DNA of 64,000 nucleotides from Actinobacillus suis ATCC 33415 (GTDB lineage Bacteria; Pseudomonadota; Gammaproteobacteria; Enterobacterales; Pasteurellaceae): NCBI RefSeq assembly GCF_000739435.1, contig NZ_CP009159.1, positions 992,001 to 1,056,000 of the forward strand, read 5' to 3'. Shown piece by piece: positions 1 to 8,109 of this stretch (position 1 is its first letter; each line of letters starts with the position of its first letter). The notes under the pieces were generated by a model. It saw only the letters and a program-made list of their open reading frames with translations, ran no database searches and was not told where the DNA came from. The position numbers and the translations under genes were made by a program.

Positions 1-218
1 TGTAATTGCAACAGCGTTTTGATGTTACTTAAAGAAAAACCGATATTACGGCAAGTTTTAATAAAGCGTAATTGTTCTAACTGATTTTCATCAAACACAC
101 GATAGCCATTTTGTTGATGTGTAGGGGCGATTAAGCCTTGTTTTTCATAATAACGAATGGTTTCCAAATGTACGCCTGTTTGTTCACTGGCTTGTTTTAT
201 TTTAAAAAATTTTGACAC
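1..218 (-). CDS. MerR-family metal-responsive regulator (C-terminus outside window)
   Basis: Reading the minus strand from a GTG at 218 gives about 72 residues of a MerR-type regulator. These are a winged helix-turn-helix beginning SKFFKIKQASEQTGV, then ETIRYYEKQGLI and NGYRVFDENQLEQLRFI, all characteristic of the family. The metal-binding C-terminus lies beyond the window edge, so the inducer (Zn, Cd or Pb are all possible) cannot be read. No ATG is available before the in-frame stop upstream, so GTG is the likely start. The gene is divergent from a cation transporter across a MerR-type promoter. MerR proteins bend overlong-spacer promoters and activate them on metal binding, so it very likely controls the neighbour. 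Confidence 0.85.
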   Translation of the reverse strand, partial: MSKFFKIKQASEQTGVHLETIRYYEKQGLIAPTHQQNGYRVFDENQLEQLRFIKTCRNIGFSLSNIKTLLQL

Positions 219-224
219 TTTAGC

Positions 225-255
225 TTGACCCTGTAATGACTACGGAGTTTATAGT
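225..255 (+). promoter_or_regulatory. MerR-type promoter/operator of the cation transporter gene
   Basis: A -35 TTGACC (225-230) and a -10 TATAGT (250-255) are separated by 19 bp, the overlong spacing typical of MerR-activated promoters. An imperfect dyad, ACCCTGTA then TACGGAGT, fills the spacer (228-248). It lies between the divergent regulator and the transporter at 289. Confidence 0.8.
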
Positions 256-288
256 ATAGCAAATTTCATCTTAAAACAGGAGCAAAAA

Positions 289-903
289 ATGGCGTGCCAA
301 AATTGTTGTGGTTCAAATCAGCCCATTCATCAATCGCCCAAGTACAAAAAAGCCTTGTGGATTGTCTTGATATTAAATTTATCAATGTTTTTTGTGGAAA
401 TTGTGATGGGGGTTAAATCGGGTTCAACTTCGCTGTTGTCAGACAGTTTGGATTTCTTGGGCGACAGTGCCAATTACTTGATAAGTTTGATTGTTTTGCC
501 AATGGCGTTAAGTTACCGAGCCAAAGCATCTATGGTTAAGGGGCTAACGATGGGCGGTTTTGGTTTATTTATTTTAATGACGACCATTTATCGTGTGTTT
601 TATGGGGAAATGCCCAGTTATTCTGAAATGAGCATTGTGGGATTTTTGGCGTTATTGGTCAATGTGTCGGCATTGTTGATATTATTAAAATTTCGTGATG
701 GCGACAGCAATGTCCGCAGTGTGTGGGTGTGTTCCCGAAACGATGCGATTGGTAATGTGGCGGTAATTTTGGCGGGTATGGCAGTTTATTTTTTTCAATC
801 AAAATATCCTGATTTAATTGTGGCGTTTGTTTTGGCATTTTTGGCATTACAAGCCAGTCAAGAAATCATCAAAAGGGCTTGGGCGGAATTAAAAGTCAGT
901 TAA
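289..903 (+). CDS. Short cation diffusion facilitator-like metal transporter
   Basis: The product is a 204-residue membrane protein with about five or six hydrophobic segments and no cytoplasmic C-terminal domain, matching short cation transporters of the CDF superfamily. The N-terminus is cysteine-rich (MACQNCCG). The second membrane segment has the aspartate-rich signature LLSDSLDFLGDSAN, equivalent to the DxxxD half of the CDF metal site. In the fifth segment the usual HxxxD appears as CSRND, so a cysteine replaces histidine. CDF proteins export divalent metals in exchange for protons. The start has a GGAG ribosome site about 8 bp upstream and follows a MerR-type promoter. A hairpin terminator follows. 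The exact metal is not determinable here. Confidence 0.8.
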   Translation: MACQNCCGSNQPIHQSPKYKKALWIVLILNLSMFFVEIVMGVKSGSTSLLSDSLDFLGDSANYLISLIVLPMALSYRAKASMVKGLTMGGFGLFILMTTIYRVFYGEMPSYSEMSIVGFLALLVNVSALLILLKFRDGDSNVRSVWVCSRNDAIGNVAVILAGMAVYFFQSKYPDLIVAFVLAFLALQASQEIIKRAWAELKVS

Positions 904-910
904 TTTAAAA

Positions 911-946
911 CACCGTTTGGATTGATGTTCAAGCGGTGTTTTTATT
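911..946 (+). terminator. Rho-independent terminator of the cation transporter gene
   Basis: An AACACCG...CGGTGTT stem is followed by a T-rich stretch just after the transporter stop codon. Confidence 0.75.
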
Positions 947-970
947 TTTAAATTTTGCAAAATAACTTTC

Positions 971-982
971 AGGCTGCCTGAA
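971..982 (+). repeat. Neisserial DNA uptake sequence (AG-simDUS dialect)
   Basis: Exact AGGCTGCCTGAA. Because it is preceded by TTC, the complementary strand also reads AGGCAGCCTGAA, the kingDUS dialect. It lies at the 3' end of the ACR3 fragment. Established: such 12-mers are strongly enriched in Neisseriaceae genomes and rare elsewhere. Confidence 0.75.
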
Positions 983-986
983 AAAC

Positions 987-1736
987 CTACACCCCTTTAT
1001 TCCCCAGCGATTTTCGGTTTATCCACCACACCAGCGAGAGCATCACAGGCACTTCCACCAGCACACCGACCACCGTTGCCAATGCCGCCCCAGAATGCAA
1101 ACCGAACAAAGAAATTGCCACCGCCACCGCCAATTCAAAAAAATTACTCGTGCCAATCAAGCACGCAGGGGCGGAAATTTCGTGTGGTAATTTGAGCCAT
1201 TTTGCCAAAACGTGAGCCAAGGCAAAAATGCCGTAAGTCTGTGCCAGCAGGGGAATAGCAATCAGCAGAATAATCAAAGGGTTGGCAATAATGGTTTGGG
1301 CTTGAAAGGCAAACAGCAACACTACCGTCAAAATCAAACCCATAATGGAAAAAGGTTTCAGGCTGCCTGAAAATTGTGCCACCAATTTACCCGATTTTTG
1401 TAAATAAGAGCGGATAAACCACCCAGCCAGCAAGGGCAACAGCACATACAAAATCGTGCTTAAAATCAAGGTATTCCACGGAATTTCTATGCCGCTTACG
1501 CCGAGCAATACGCCTGCAATCGGAGCATACGCCACAATCATAATCAAATCATTGACCGAAACCTGTACCAAAGTGTAATTGGGGTCGCCTTTGACCAGTT
1601 GCGACCACACAAACACCATTGCCGTACAAGGCGCCACCCCAAGCAAAATCATACCTGCAATGTACTCGCCTGCCGATTGTTCATCTACCCAGCCAGCAAA
1701 AAACACCTTAAAAAACAACCAGCCCACAAGTGCCAT
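987..1736 (-). pseudogene. ACR3-type arsenite efflux permease, 5'-truncated
   Basis: The 249 residues match the C-terminal two thirds of ACR3 (bile acid:Na+ symporter superfamily) arsenite exporters. They include the essential-cysteine segment [13 protein letters not shown] and the polar helix SVNDLIMI. Full-length members have about 350 residues or more, so roughly the first 95, including the first membrane helices, are missing. The four codons before the first ATG read QPFT, continuing the family's conserved (K/Q)PFTM, and are preceded by stop TAA. The gene was therefore cut rather than started here. The break lies at about 1750, just downstream of cueR. No arsR or arsC is visible. The fragment contains an internal DUS at 1360-1371. 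Probably non-functional. Confidence 0.85.
1360..1371 (+). repeat. Neisserial DNA uptake sequence inside the ACR3 fragment
   Basis: Exact AGGCTGCCTGAA flanked by TTTC and AAA. It is translated on the opposite strand as part of FSGSLKPF. An intragenic copy means the gene itself, not just its flank, passed through a DUS-bearing genome. Confidence 0.75.
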
Positions 1737-1784
1737 CGTAAAAGGCTGTTATCAAGCTATGGCATTCATCTGCTTTGATAGTGG

Positions 1785-2174
1785 TTAAAAATCGCCCAAG
1801 CCTTTTAAGATGGGGCAGTCGGGATTGTCATCGCCCCCGCAGGCATCGCTCCACGCTTGCAGGGTGTGTTGCATTGATTTTAATTCTTTGATTTTATTGG
1901 ATAAAAAATCAATATGACTGGCGGTGATCGTTTTGACCTGAGCACTTGTGCGGTGTGGATTGTCTTGCAGTGCCAAAAGCTCGCCAATCTGTGCAAGCGA
2001 AAAACCGACGCTGCGGGCTTTGGCGATGAATTTTAGCCGAGCGATGTCATTGGAGTTATAAATCCGATAACCTGCTTCACTGCGTGATGGGTTAATTAAT
2101 AAGCCTGCTTTTTCATAATCACGGATTTGTTTGACGGAAAGTTGGGTAGATTTAGACGCTTGTCCGATGTTCAT
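1785..2174 (-). CDS. cueR: CueR, Cu(I)/Ag(I)-responsive MerR-family regulator
   Basis: The 129-residue regulator has an N-terminal MerR winged helix (MNIGQASKSTQLSVKQIRDY, then AGYRIYNSNDIARLKFI), a dimerisation helix, and a C-terminal metal loop with two cysteines, ACGGDDNPDCPI. The Cys-x7-Cys spacing and the GDD..DCPI signature are those of CueR/HmrR proteins, which bind monovalent copper, silver or gold. It is divergent from a metallothionein-like gene across a 19-bp-spaced promoter with a perfect dyad. A second operator of nearly the same sequence lies upstream of the DUF411/oxidase genes at 8604-8634. No other complete copper regulator is visible in the window, so this protein probably controls both. 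Confidence 0.9.
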   Translation of the reverse strand: MNIGQASKSTQLSVKQIRDYEKAGLLINPSRSEAGYRIYNSNDIARLKFIAKARSVGFSLAQIGELLALQDNPHRTSAQVKTITASHIDFLSNKIKELKSMQHTLQAWSDACGGDDNPDCPILKGLGDF

Positions 2175-2228
2175 TGTTGCTCCTTATTGAGTGGTGTGTA
2201 AAAAAATGTTATCAAGTAAAAATAACCC

Positions 2229-2259
2229 TTGACCCTAACGTAATGTTAGGGTTTATGAT
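2229..2259 (+). promoter_or_regulatory. CueR-type promoter/operator
   Basis: The -35 TTGACC (2229-2234) and -10 TATGAT (2254-2259) are separated by 19 bp. The spacer holds a perfect 8-bp dyad: ACCCTAAC (2232-2239), 5-bp centre, GTTAGGGT (2245-2252). The promoter faces the metallothionein and DUF305 genes. The transcript leader also holds the perfect hairpin GCTTTTAA/TTAAAAGC at 2285-2304. Confidence 0.85.
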
Positions 2260-2351
2260 GCACACATCAAAACAAAAAAGCAATGCTTTTAATCGCTTAA
2301 AAGCACTTTGTTTTGATAATCCACTTTAACTTAACATTCGGAGAAACTGTT

Positions 2352-2501
2352 ATGAACGCTGATTTTGTTCAAAACCGACACGCCCATTGCGGCTGCCAGT
2401 CTTGCACGGGGCAAAACTGCCGTCCGGACTGCCAATGCCAAAACGGCAAGCCCTGCATTTGTGATGACTGCACTTGCAACGGCTGTGCGTGTGAATCGTA
2501 A
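2352..2501 (+). CDS. Small metallothionein-like copper-binding protein
   Basis: The product has 49 residues and 12 cysteines, arranged as CGC, C, C, C, CQC, CIC, C, CTC-NG-CAC, plus two histidines near the N-terminus. This composition is that of bacterial metallothioneins, which bind soft metals in thiolate clusters in the cytoplasm. An in-frame ATG exists at 2313, but the ATG at 2352 has a good CGGAGAAA ribosome site 7-8 bp upstream and gives a compact Cys-rich protein, so it is preferred. It is the first gene after the CueR-type promoter and is followed by the DUF305 gene, so it is probably copper- or silver-induced. I do not recognise a named family with certainty. Confidence 0.8.
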   Translation: MNADFVQNRHAHCGCQSCTGQNCRPDCQCQNGKPCICDDCTCNGCACES

Positions 2502-2581
2502 AACCAAATAGTGAAATGGACATTGGGCGAATCTGTCATTTGCCCAATGTTATCAATGCCCATTTTGACAAGGAGAATCCA

Positions 2582-3343
2582 ATGACATTCATCAAAAACC
2601 GTGCCGTACATCTTGTCGCTGCCGCTGTTGTTTTGGCGACTTCAACCGCTTTTGCCGACGGCAAAAACGAAGTGCCGACGCACTCGATGGCGTGCGACAA
2701 TAACTACACCCAAACCACCCACGACTGCCCAAATAACCAAAACGGGCACGCAGCGGTGAACCACGCTAATATGAACCACGCCCATATGAACCACTCTGCT
2801 ATGGCGATGGACACTCAAAATGCTCCGCCCCATACCCAAGCCTATCTTGCAATGATGAACAAGATGGGCGATGAGATGAGCAAAGCGGGCAATCTTGCCG
2901 ATGCTGATACCGCTTTTGCCAAAGGTATGATTCCGCACCATATCGGAGCAGTTGAGATGGCAAAAGTACAGCTTGAATTTGGCAAAGACGAAACAATGAG
3001 AAAACTTGCCCAAGCGATTATTGATGGGCAACAAAGTGAAATCGACCTGATGAACGCTTGGCTGGCGGGTAAAGACACCGCAACCCAAAACCCGCAAGCC
3101 CCGCACGCCAAGGCCTATGCCGCAGGCAAGGCGCACCACGAGGCGATGATGGCGGCAATCAATGAGCCAAACCCTGATGTTGCCTTTGCCAAAGGGATGA
3201 TTCCGCATCATCAAGGGGCGGTCGAGATGGCAAAAGTGCAATTACAGTTCGGCAAAGACGAAAAAATGAAAAAGCTCGCTCAAGACATCATCAAAGCCCA
3301 AGAACCTGAAATCAAGCTGATGCAAGACTGGCTAAAACAGTAG
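2582..3343 (+). CDS. Exported protein with two DUF305 domains
   Basis: The 253-residue product has an N-terminal signal peptide (AVHLVAAAVVLATSTAFA, cleavage near residue 23). A linker rich in His and Met follows (MNHAHMNHSAM). Two copies of a DUF305/ferritin-like unit follow, each with FAKGMIPHHxGAVEMAKVQ and a closing helix ending in a (E/Q)xEI.LM motif. DUF305 proteins recur in copper and silver resistance loci and are thought to bind metal in the periplasm through conserved HH and E residues. The ATG at 2582 has an AAGGAGAA site and precedes the signal peptide exactly, unlike the ATG at 2516. It sits 80 bp after the metallothionein gene, probably in the same CueR-controlled unit. The two domains are similar enough to suggest internal duplication. 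Confidence 0.85.
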   Translation: MTFIKNRAVHLVAAAVVLATSTAFADGKNEVPTHSMACDNNYTQTTHDCPNNQNGHAAVNHANMNHAHMNHSAMAMDTQNAPPHTQAYLAMMNKMGDEMSKAGNLADADTAFAKGMIPHHIGAVEMAKVQLEFGKDETMRKLAQAIIDGQQSEIDLMNAWLAGKDTATQNPQAPHAKAYAAGKAHHEAMMAAINEPNPDVAFAKGMIPHHQGAVEMAKVQLQFGKDEKMKKLAQDIIKAQEPEIKLMQDWLKQ

Positions 3344-3352
3344 GGGCAATAA

Positions 3353-3388
3353 GGCAAAAACACCGCTTTTGATAAAGCGGTGCTTTTG
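3353..3388 (+). terminator. Terminator after the DUF305 gene
   Basis: ACACCGCTTT-TGAT-AAAGCGGTG forms a stem-loop followed by CTTTT. Nearly the same hairpin recurs after copA at 5887-5916, so the two transcription units share a terminator type. Confidence 0.75.
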
Positions 3389-3560
3389 AGGTCGTCTGAA
3401 AACAGGTTTAAGGCTTTTTCAGACGGCATTTGGGGTTTTCAGGCAACCTTTAAAACAAGCCCCAAGGAAATGATGATGCCGACTTGTCGGACACATCGGC
3501 AAGCGATGTTCTGAACCTTCTGCTTTTTCAGACGGCATCGGTATTTGCAGGCAGCCTGAA
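3389..3560. repeat. Cluster of neisserial uptake sequences of three dialects
   Basis: Exact AGGTCGTCTGAA (AG-mucDUS) lies at 3389-3400. TTCAGACGGCAT, the complement of AT-DUS ATGCCGTCTGAA, lies at 3418-3429 and 3527-3538. AGGCAGCCTGAA (AG-kingDUS) lies at 3549-3560. The 3344-3650 interval between the DUF305 gene and copA contains no gene I can support. It consists of this cluster, the terminator and the copA leader. Confidence 0.8.
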
Positions 3561-3650
3561 AAAAACCGTCATTCTGACCGGCCCAATCCGTACCTGCTTT
3601 TTCGATAAACGACCGGTGATGACCCTATGAACCCAACAGGAGAAATTGTG

Positions 3651-5843
3651 ATGAAGCAAGAAACACACAAACCGCCCAAACACCACGAGTGCCGACACGG
3701 ACACGGACAGCACCGCCCTGTGCAGACACCGTCCGATGCAGCGGCTGCTTCGGGCTACACCTGCCCGATGCATCCGGAAATCCGGCAAGACCGCCCCGGC
3801 AACTGCCCTCTTTGCGGTATGGCATTGGAGCCGCTGATGCCTGAATTGGACGACGACAATCCGGAGCTGCGTGATTTTTCCCGACGCTTTTGGTACACGC
3901 TGCCCCTGACGGCGGCAGTGCTGGTGCTGGCGATGTTCGGCGAGCGTCTGAACCTGATGGATATGGCCGCACAAAGCTGGGTAGAGCTGGTGCTGTCGCT
4001 GCCGATCGTGCTGTGGGCGGGGCTGCCGTTTTTCTCACGGGGTTGGCAGTCGCTGGCAAACCGTAGTCCCAATATGTGGACGCTGATTGCACTGGGAACG
4101 AGTGCAGCCTTCGTTTACAGCGTTGTTGCCACCGCTGCACCCGGCATCTTTCCGGCATCGTTTGTATCGATGGGGCGGGTCGGCGTGTATTTTGAGGCGG
4201 CGGCCGTCATCATCTCGCTGACCTTGCTCGGCCAGATGCTCGAACTCAAAGCCCGGTCGCAGACTTCGGCGGCAATCAAGACCCTGCTCGGACTGGCGCC
4301 CAAAACCGCACGGCGTATCGGCCCGGGCGGTGCTGAAGAAGATGTGCCGCTCAGCCACATCCACATCGGCGACCTTCTGCGTGTGCGCCCCGGCGAAAAA
4401 GTGCCTGTCGATGGCGTGGTGGTTGAGGGCGCAAGCTCGGTAGATGAATCGATGCTGACCGGCGAGCCGCTGCCGGTGCGCAAAGCCACCGGCGACAAAG
4501 TCATCGGCGCCACGCTCAACACCGGCGGTGCGCTCGTCATCCGCTCCGAGCGCATCGGTTCGGAAACCGTGCTTTCGCAGATTGTCCAGATGGTGGCCCA
4601 GGCGCAGCGCTCCAAAGCACCGATGCAGCGTATGGCCGACGGAGTGGCAGGCTATTTCGTACTGGCGGTTGTCGCCGTCGCCGTTGCCACTTTCTTTGTC
4701 TGGGGCGTGTTCGGCCCGCAACCGTCTTGGGTGTTCGGGTTGATCAACGCCGTTGCGGTCTTGATTATCGCCTGCCCCTGTGCACTGGGACTGGCCACGC
4801 CGATGTCGGTGATGGTCGCCACAGGACGCGGGGCAGGCAGGGGCATATTGTTCCGTGATGCCGCCGCTATCGAAAACTTGCGGCGAGTAGACACTTTGGT
4901 GATTGATAAAACCGGCACACTCACCGAAGGCCGACCCGCCTTTGACCGTGCCGTTGCGGCAGCAGGCTTTTCCGCCGAAGAAGTGCTGCGTTTGGCCGCC
5001 AGCTTGGATCAGGGCAGCGAACACCCGCTGGCCGACGCCATTGTGCAGGCCGCACGGGCACAACAGCTGAAGCTGAGCAAACCCGAACAGTTTGATTCAG
5101 GCAGCGGCATCGGCGTGAGCGGCGTGGTTGAAGGGCGTGCGCTGGCACTGGGCAACACGGCGTTTATGCAGCAGAACGGGCTTAGCGTCGAACCACTGAT
5201 CGAGCAGGCCGAATCCCTGCGCAGTGAAGGTGCCAGCGTGATATATCTGGCTGCGGACGGACATCTCGCGGGACTGCTTGCCGTCTCCGATCCTGTAAAA
5301 GACAGCACCCCCGAAGCATTGGCCTCGCTCAAAGCAGCCGGCCTGCGCATCATTATGGCAACCGGCGACGGATTGACCACGGCAAACGCCGTGGGCGCAA
5401 AACTGGGCATCGACGAAGTGCACGGCGAAGTCAAGCCCGCCGACAAACTGGCACTGATCGAGCGGCTTCAGAACGAAGGGCGGGTGGTCGCAATGGCAGG
5501 CGACGGCATCAACGATGCCCCCGCACTGGCCAAAGCCGATGTCGGCATCGCAATGGGTACCGGCACCGATGTGGCAATGAGCAGTGCGCAAATCACGCTG
5601 GTCAAAGGCGATTTGCGGGGTATTGCCACCGCACGCAAATTGTCTGAGGCCACCGTGCGCAATATGAAGGAAAACCTGTTATTTGCCTTCTTATACAACG
5701 GCCTGGGGGTTCCCGTTGCCGCCGGCGTGCTGTACCCCTTTACCGGCTGGCTGCTCTCACCGATGATTGCCGCACTGGCGATGAGCCTAAGCTCGGCATC
5801 CGTGGTCGGCAACGCACTGCGGCTGCGCAAAAGCAAGTTGTAG
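3651..5843 (+). CDS. copA: CopA, Cu(I)-exporting P1B-type ATPase
   Basis: The 730-residue P1B-type ATPase uses ATP to move Cu+ or Ag+ out of the cytoplasm. In order it has a His-rich start, a heavy-metal-binding domain YTCPMHPEI...CPLCGM (residues 36-57), about eight membrane helices, TGEP (270-273) in the actuator domain, the CPC transport site (375-377), the phosphorylated DKTGT (D419), the HP motif in SEHPLADA and GDGINDAP. Near the end are [11 protein letters not shown] and MSLSSAS, the Y-N and M-S-S signature of the Cu+ class. The start at 3651 has AGGAG 8 bp upstream and is preferred to 3627. GC content is clearly higher than in the ICE backbone, and DUS flank it on both sides, pointing to a neisserial donor. 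Confidence 0.95.
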   Translation: MKQETHKPPKHHECRHGHGQHRPVQTPSDAAAASGYTCPMHPEIRQDRPGNCPLCGMALEPLMPELDDDNPELRDFSRRFWYTLPLTAAVLVLAMFGERLNLMDMAAQSWVELVLSLPIVLWAGLPFFSRGWQSLANRSPNMWTLIALGTSAAFVYSVVATAAPGIFPASFVSMGRVGVYFEAAAVIISLTLLGQMLELKARSQTSAAIKTLLGLAPKTARRIGPGGAEEDVPLSHIHIGDLLRVRPGEKVPVDGVVVEGASSVDESMLTGEPLPVRKATGDKVIGATLNTGGALVIRSERIGSETVLSQIVQMVAQAQRSKAPMQRMADGVAGYFVLAVVAVAVATFFVWGVFGPQPSWVFGLINAVAVLIIACPCALGLATPMSVMVATGRGAGRGILFRDAAAIENLRRVDTLVIDKTGTLTEGRPAFDRAVAAAGFSAEEVLRLAASLDQGSEHPLADAIVQAARAQQLKLSKPEQFDSGSGIGVSGVVEGRALALGNTAFMQQNGLSVEPLIEQAESLRSEGASVIYLAADGHLAGLLAVSDPVKDSTPEALASLKAAGLRIIMATGDGLTTANAVGAKLGIDEVHGEVKPADKLALIERLQNEGRVVAMAGDGINDAPALAKADVGIAMGTGTDVAMSSAQITLVKGDLRGIATARKLSEATVRNMKENLLFAFLYNGLGVPVAAGVLYPFTGWLLSPMIAALAMSLSSASVVGNALRLRKSKL

Positions 5844-5886
5844 ACCACAGCCCCGCAGGCTTCTTCCAATGACAAAACGACCTCAA

Positions 5887-5916
5887 AAACACCGCTTTTG
5901 ATAAAGCGGTGTTTTT
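5887..5916 (+). terminator. copA terminator
   Basis: AACACCGCTTT-TGAT-AAAGCGGTGTT is followed by TTTT, almost the same as the hairpin after the DUF305 gene. Confidence 0.8.
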
Positions 5917-5917
5917 T

Positions 5918-5958
5918 ATGCCGTCTGAAAAGGTCTTTAATACTTTTTCAGACGGCAT
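5918..5958. repeat. Inverted pair of neisserial uptake sequences
   Basis: ATGCCGTCTGAA (5918-5929) and its complement TTCAGACGGCAT (5947-5958) form a stem-loop, a typical neisserial DUS terminator arrangement. Two degenerate relatives follow at about 6060-6085. The rest of 5959-6194 has no supported gene; it includes a perfect GGTGCAAC/GTTGCACC hairpin near 6022-6039. Confidence 0.8.
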
Positions 5959-6194
5959 TGTGTTTTTCAAACAGTTTCGCAGTGTGCGTCATTGCACCAA
6001 CCCAATATTTCATCAGGAAAATGGTGCAACAAGTTGCACCCTACATCTTTGATGCTTTTTTAAGACGGCATTTTTTTCAGACGGACTAAAACGCCCAATC
6101 TTTCCATTTTTAAAAACCAACTTCCCATTTTTCGCCATTCTTATTGTTATTTTAAAACGCTAAAATACGCCCATTTTTAATATAGGTCAAAACA

Positions 6195-6461
6195 ATGAGC
6201 AAACAAATCCAATTTACAAAAACAGGTTCGCCTGATGTCCTGCAAATTGTTGATGTACAAATCCCCGCCCCAAAATCGGGCGAAGTGCAAATCCAAATGC
6301 ACGCTTTGGGACTAAACCGTGCCGAGATGATGTATCGGGAAGGGGCGTATGTGATTGACTCTGTGTTCCCTGCGACTTTGGGTTATGTAGGGGCAGGCGT
6401 GGTCGTGGCGGTGGGCGATGACGCTGGCGAATTTCAAATCGGCGACAAAGTGAACGTCTGA
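6195..6461 (+). pseudogene. Zinc-type alcohol dehydrogenase/quinone oxidoreductase, 3'-truncated
   Basis: The 88 residues match the N-terminal GroES-like domain of MDR-family oxidoreductases: FTKTGSPDVLQI, VQIQMHALGLNRAEMMYREG, and PATLGYVGAGVVVAVGD ending GDKVNV. Family members have about 320-340 residues, so the rest of the catalytic domain and the whole NAD(P)-binding domain are missing. The reading frame ends exactly where a small inverted repeat begins (6461). This marks the junction between the DUS-bearing segment and the AT-rich multicopper oxidase block. Confidence 0.85.
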
Positions 6462-6509
6462 TCTGCACCCCAAAAGTTGGACTAAAAACCAACTGATTAA
6501 GGTGCAGAT
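6461..6509. repeat. 49-bp imperfect palindrome at a recombination junction, possible insertion element remnant
   Basis: The outer arms are ATCTGCACC (6461-6469) and GGTGCAGAT (6501-6509). Inner arms AGTTGG and CCAACT are nested inside. The termini resemble ends of IS3-group elements, but no transposase is present. It abuts the truncated dehydrogenase gene. Calling it an insertion remnant is an inference. Confidence 0.4.
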
Positions 6510-6550
6510 TTTTTATGACGAAATCCCTCTATTTTTATAGTTAGATACCA

Positions 6551-8098
6551 CTATTCCACTTTAAACATCCCCATCATACCGAGATTTTCATGTTCTAAAA
6601 TATGGCAATGGTACATTTTCAACCCAGTATGTCCTTGCTTAAAGCGAATAATCACTTTTTCATAAGGGCGTAAATTAACCACATCTTTTAACGCTCTGCC
6701 TTCTGGCTTAAAGGTTTTACCGTTTAACGTATGTTGAATTACTTCAAATTGAGTGCCGTGTAAATGGAATGGATGATCCATATGGCTTTCATTGAAGATT
6801 TCCCACTGTTCCACTTCATTCAATTTGGTAACAAAATCAATACGGTTCATATCAAAGGTTTGACCGTTGATTAAGAACATACCATTCATCATTGGTGGAA
6901 TAGGGTTGTCCGTTAGTGTTGTAGTAGCGTGATGTGTACCGTGATTCATCATTGGCATATTCGTATGGTTCATCATTTTTTCACTAAAGCGAATTTGGCG
7001 AACCTGCTTTGGCTCATCCCAGTTAGGCAAGGACCTTAAGCTTTCAGGTAACTGAACAGGTTCTGATTTCACCTGAATTGTGGCTAAAGTGAGATCTTTA
7101 GGCTGTTCTTGAACCATCATCTTACGGCGATCATAATAACCGCTTTGTAAATTGACTGTTCCTTGCGTTTCACCCACCATAATCACTTCAACGCGTTCGG
7201 CTGGTGTAAGTAGCAGTTCATCAACAGGCGAGCGAGGTTTTTCAAGTAAACCACCTTCGGTACCCACCACAATCCATTTCACCCCTGGAATGTTTAAACG
7301 AAAATAACGAGCGCTAGTGGCATTCCAAAGACGGATTCGTTCATTCGTTTTCACTTGAATCTGGGGCTGATATTGACCGTTGATTAACACAAATTCACCC
7401 TCACGACCGTTCATCCAATCTAACATCGTGTTTGCTGGAATGGTGCCATCGGCATTTAAACGCAGATCGGAAATCACCCAATGTTGTTCAGGAAGGTGTG
7501 CAAGCGGATCATTTTTCGCTTTAACAACGAAAGTGCCTGCTAAGCCTTTATAGACTTGTTCGGAAACATGGTCATGTGGATGAGGGTGGTACCAATATGT
7601 CCCAGCACTGCCTTGAGGTAGCGTAAAGCGATAGACTTTTTTCCCTTGCGGTTCAACCATATCCATCGGGTTACCATCCGCCTCATTTGGTACATCTAAG
7701 CCGTGCCAATGTACTGTTGAGGGTTGTGGTAGGTGATTGATAAATTCAATTTCTACGGTATCGCCTTCAAATACTTCAATTTGTGGCCCTGGTAGTTGTC
7801 CGTTATAAGCCCAAAATTCCGTTTCTTTATTGTCTGCGAGGCGAATTTTAATTGGCTCTGCTTTTAAAGTGGCTTTGAACAGTCCAGCTTGAGTCGATTG
7901 ATTAGCAAGTTTTGGTAATATCCCATTAAGCGATAAACCTGAAGGCATTGCCTCAGTTGGCATTAGGCCAGTAGGTACTGAATGCATCATCGCCATATTG
8001 CCATGTTGTGCGTGGTTCATCATATTCGCAAGGCTATAAAGCGAGCTACTGGCTAAGCTAATTCCAATTCCATAACGTAAAAAATCTCGACGTTTCAT
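6551..8098 (-). CDS. Tat-exported multicopper oxidase (CueO/CopA-like)
   Basis: The 515-residue oxidase starts with a twin-arginine signal (MKRRDFLRYG) followed by a Met/His-rich stretch. Copper ligand motifs are HWHGLD (130-135), HPHPHDH (171-177), HPFHLHG in the C-terminal domain, and MYHCHILEHENLGM (495-508), which supplies the type 1 Cys-His-Met set and trinuclear-site histidines. A Met-rich insert (MMNHTNMPMMNHG) resembles the copper-binding loop of CueO/PcoA enzymes. It most likely oxidises Cu(I) to less toxic Cu(II) in the periplasm. It is the second gene after a CueR-type promoter, 11 bp after the DUF411 gene. Its AT-rich codon use fits a Pasteurellaceae source, unlike the adjacent copA segment. 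Confidence 0.92.
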   Translation of the reverse strand: MKRRDFLRYGIGISLASSSLYSLANMMNHAQHGNMAMMHSVPTGLMPTEAMPSGLSLNGILPKLANQSTQAGLFKATLKAEPIKIRLADNKETEFWAYNGQLPGPQIEVFEGDTVEIEFINHLPQPSTVHWHGLDVPNEADGNPMDMVEPQGKKVYRFTLPQGSAGTYWYHPHPHDHVSEQVYKGLAGTFVVKAKNDPLAHLPEQHWVISDLRLNADGTIPANTMLDWMNGREGEFVLINGQYQPQIQVKTNERIRLWNATSARYFRLNIPGVKWIVVGTEGGLLEKPRSPVDELLLTPAERVEVIMVGETQGTVNLQSGYYDRRKMMVQEQPKDLTLATIQVKSEPVQLPESLRSLPNWDEPKQVRQIRFSEKMMNHTNMPMMNHGTHHATTTLTDNPIPPMMNGMFLINGQTFDMNRIDFVTKLNEVEQWEIFNESHMDHPFHLHGTQFEVIQHTLNGKTFKPEGRALKDVVNLRPYEKVIIRFKQGHTGLKMYHCHILEHENLGMMGMFKVE

Positions 8099-8109
8099 TC
8101 TTTCCCCCC

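Noticed and set aside
4035-5591. Long antisense frames across copA
   Set aside because: They are by-products of high GC and codon bias in copA; the sense strand has a complete P-type ATPase with all motifs.
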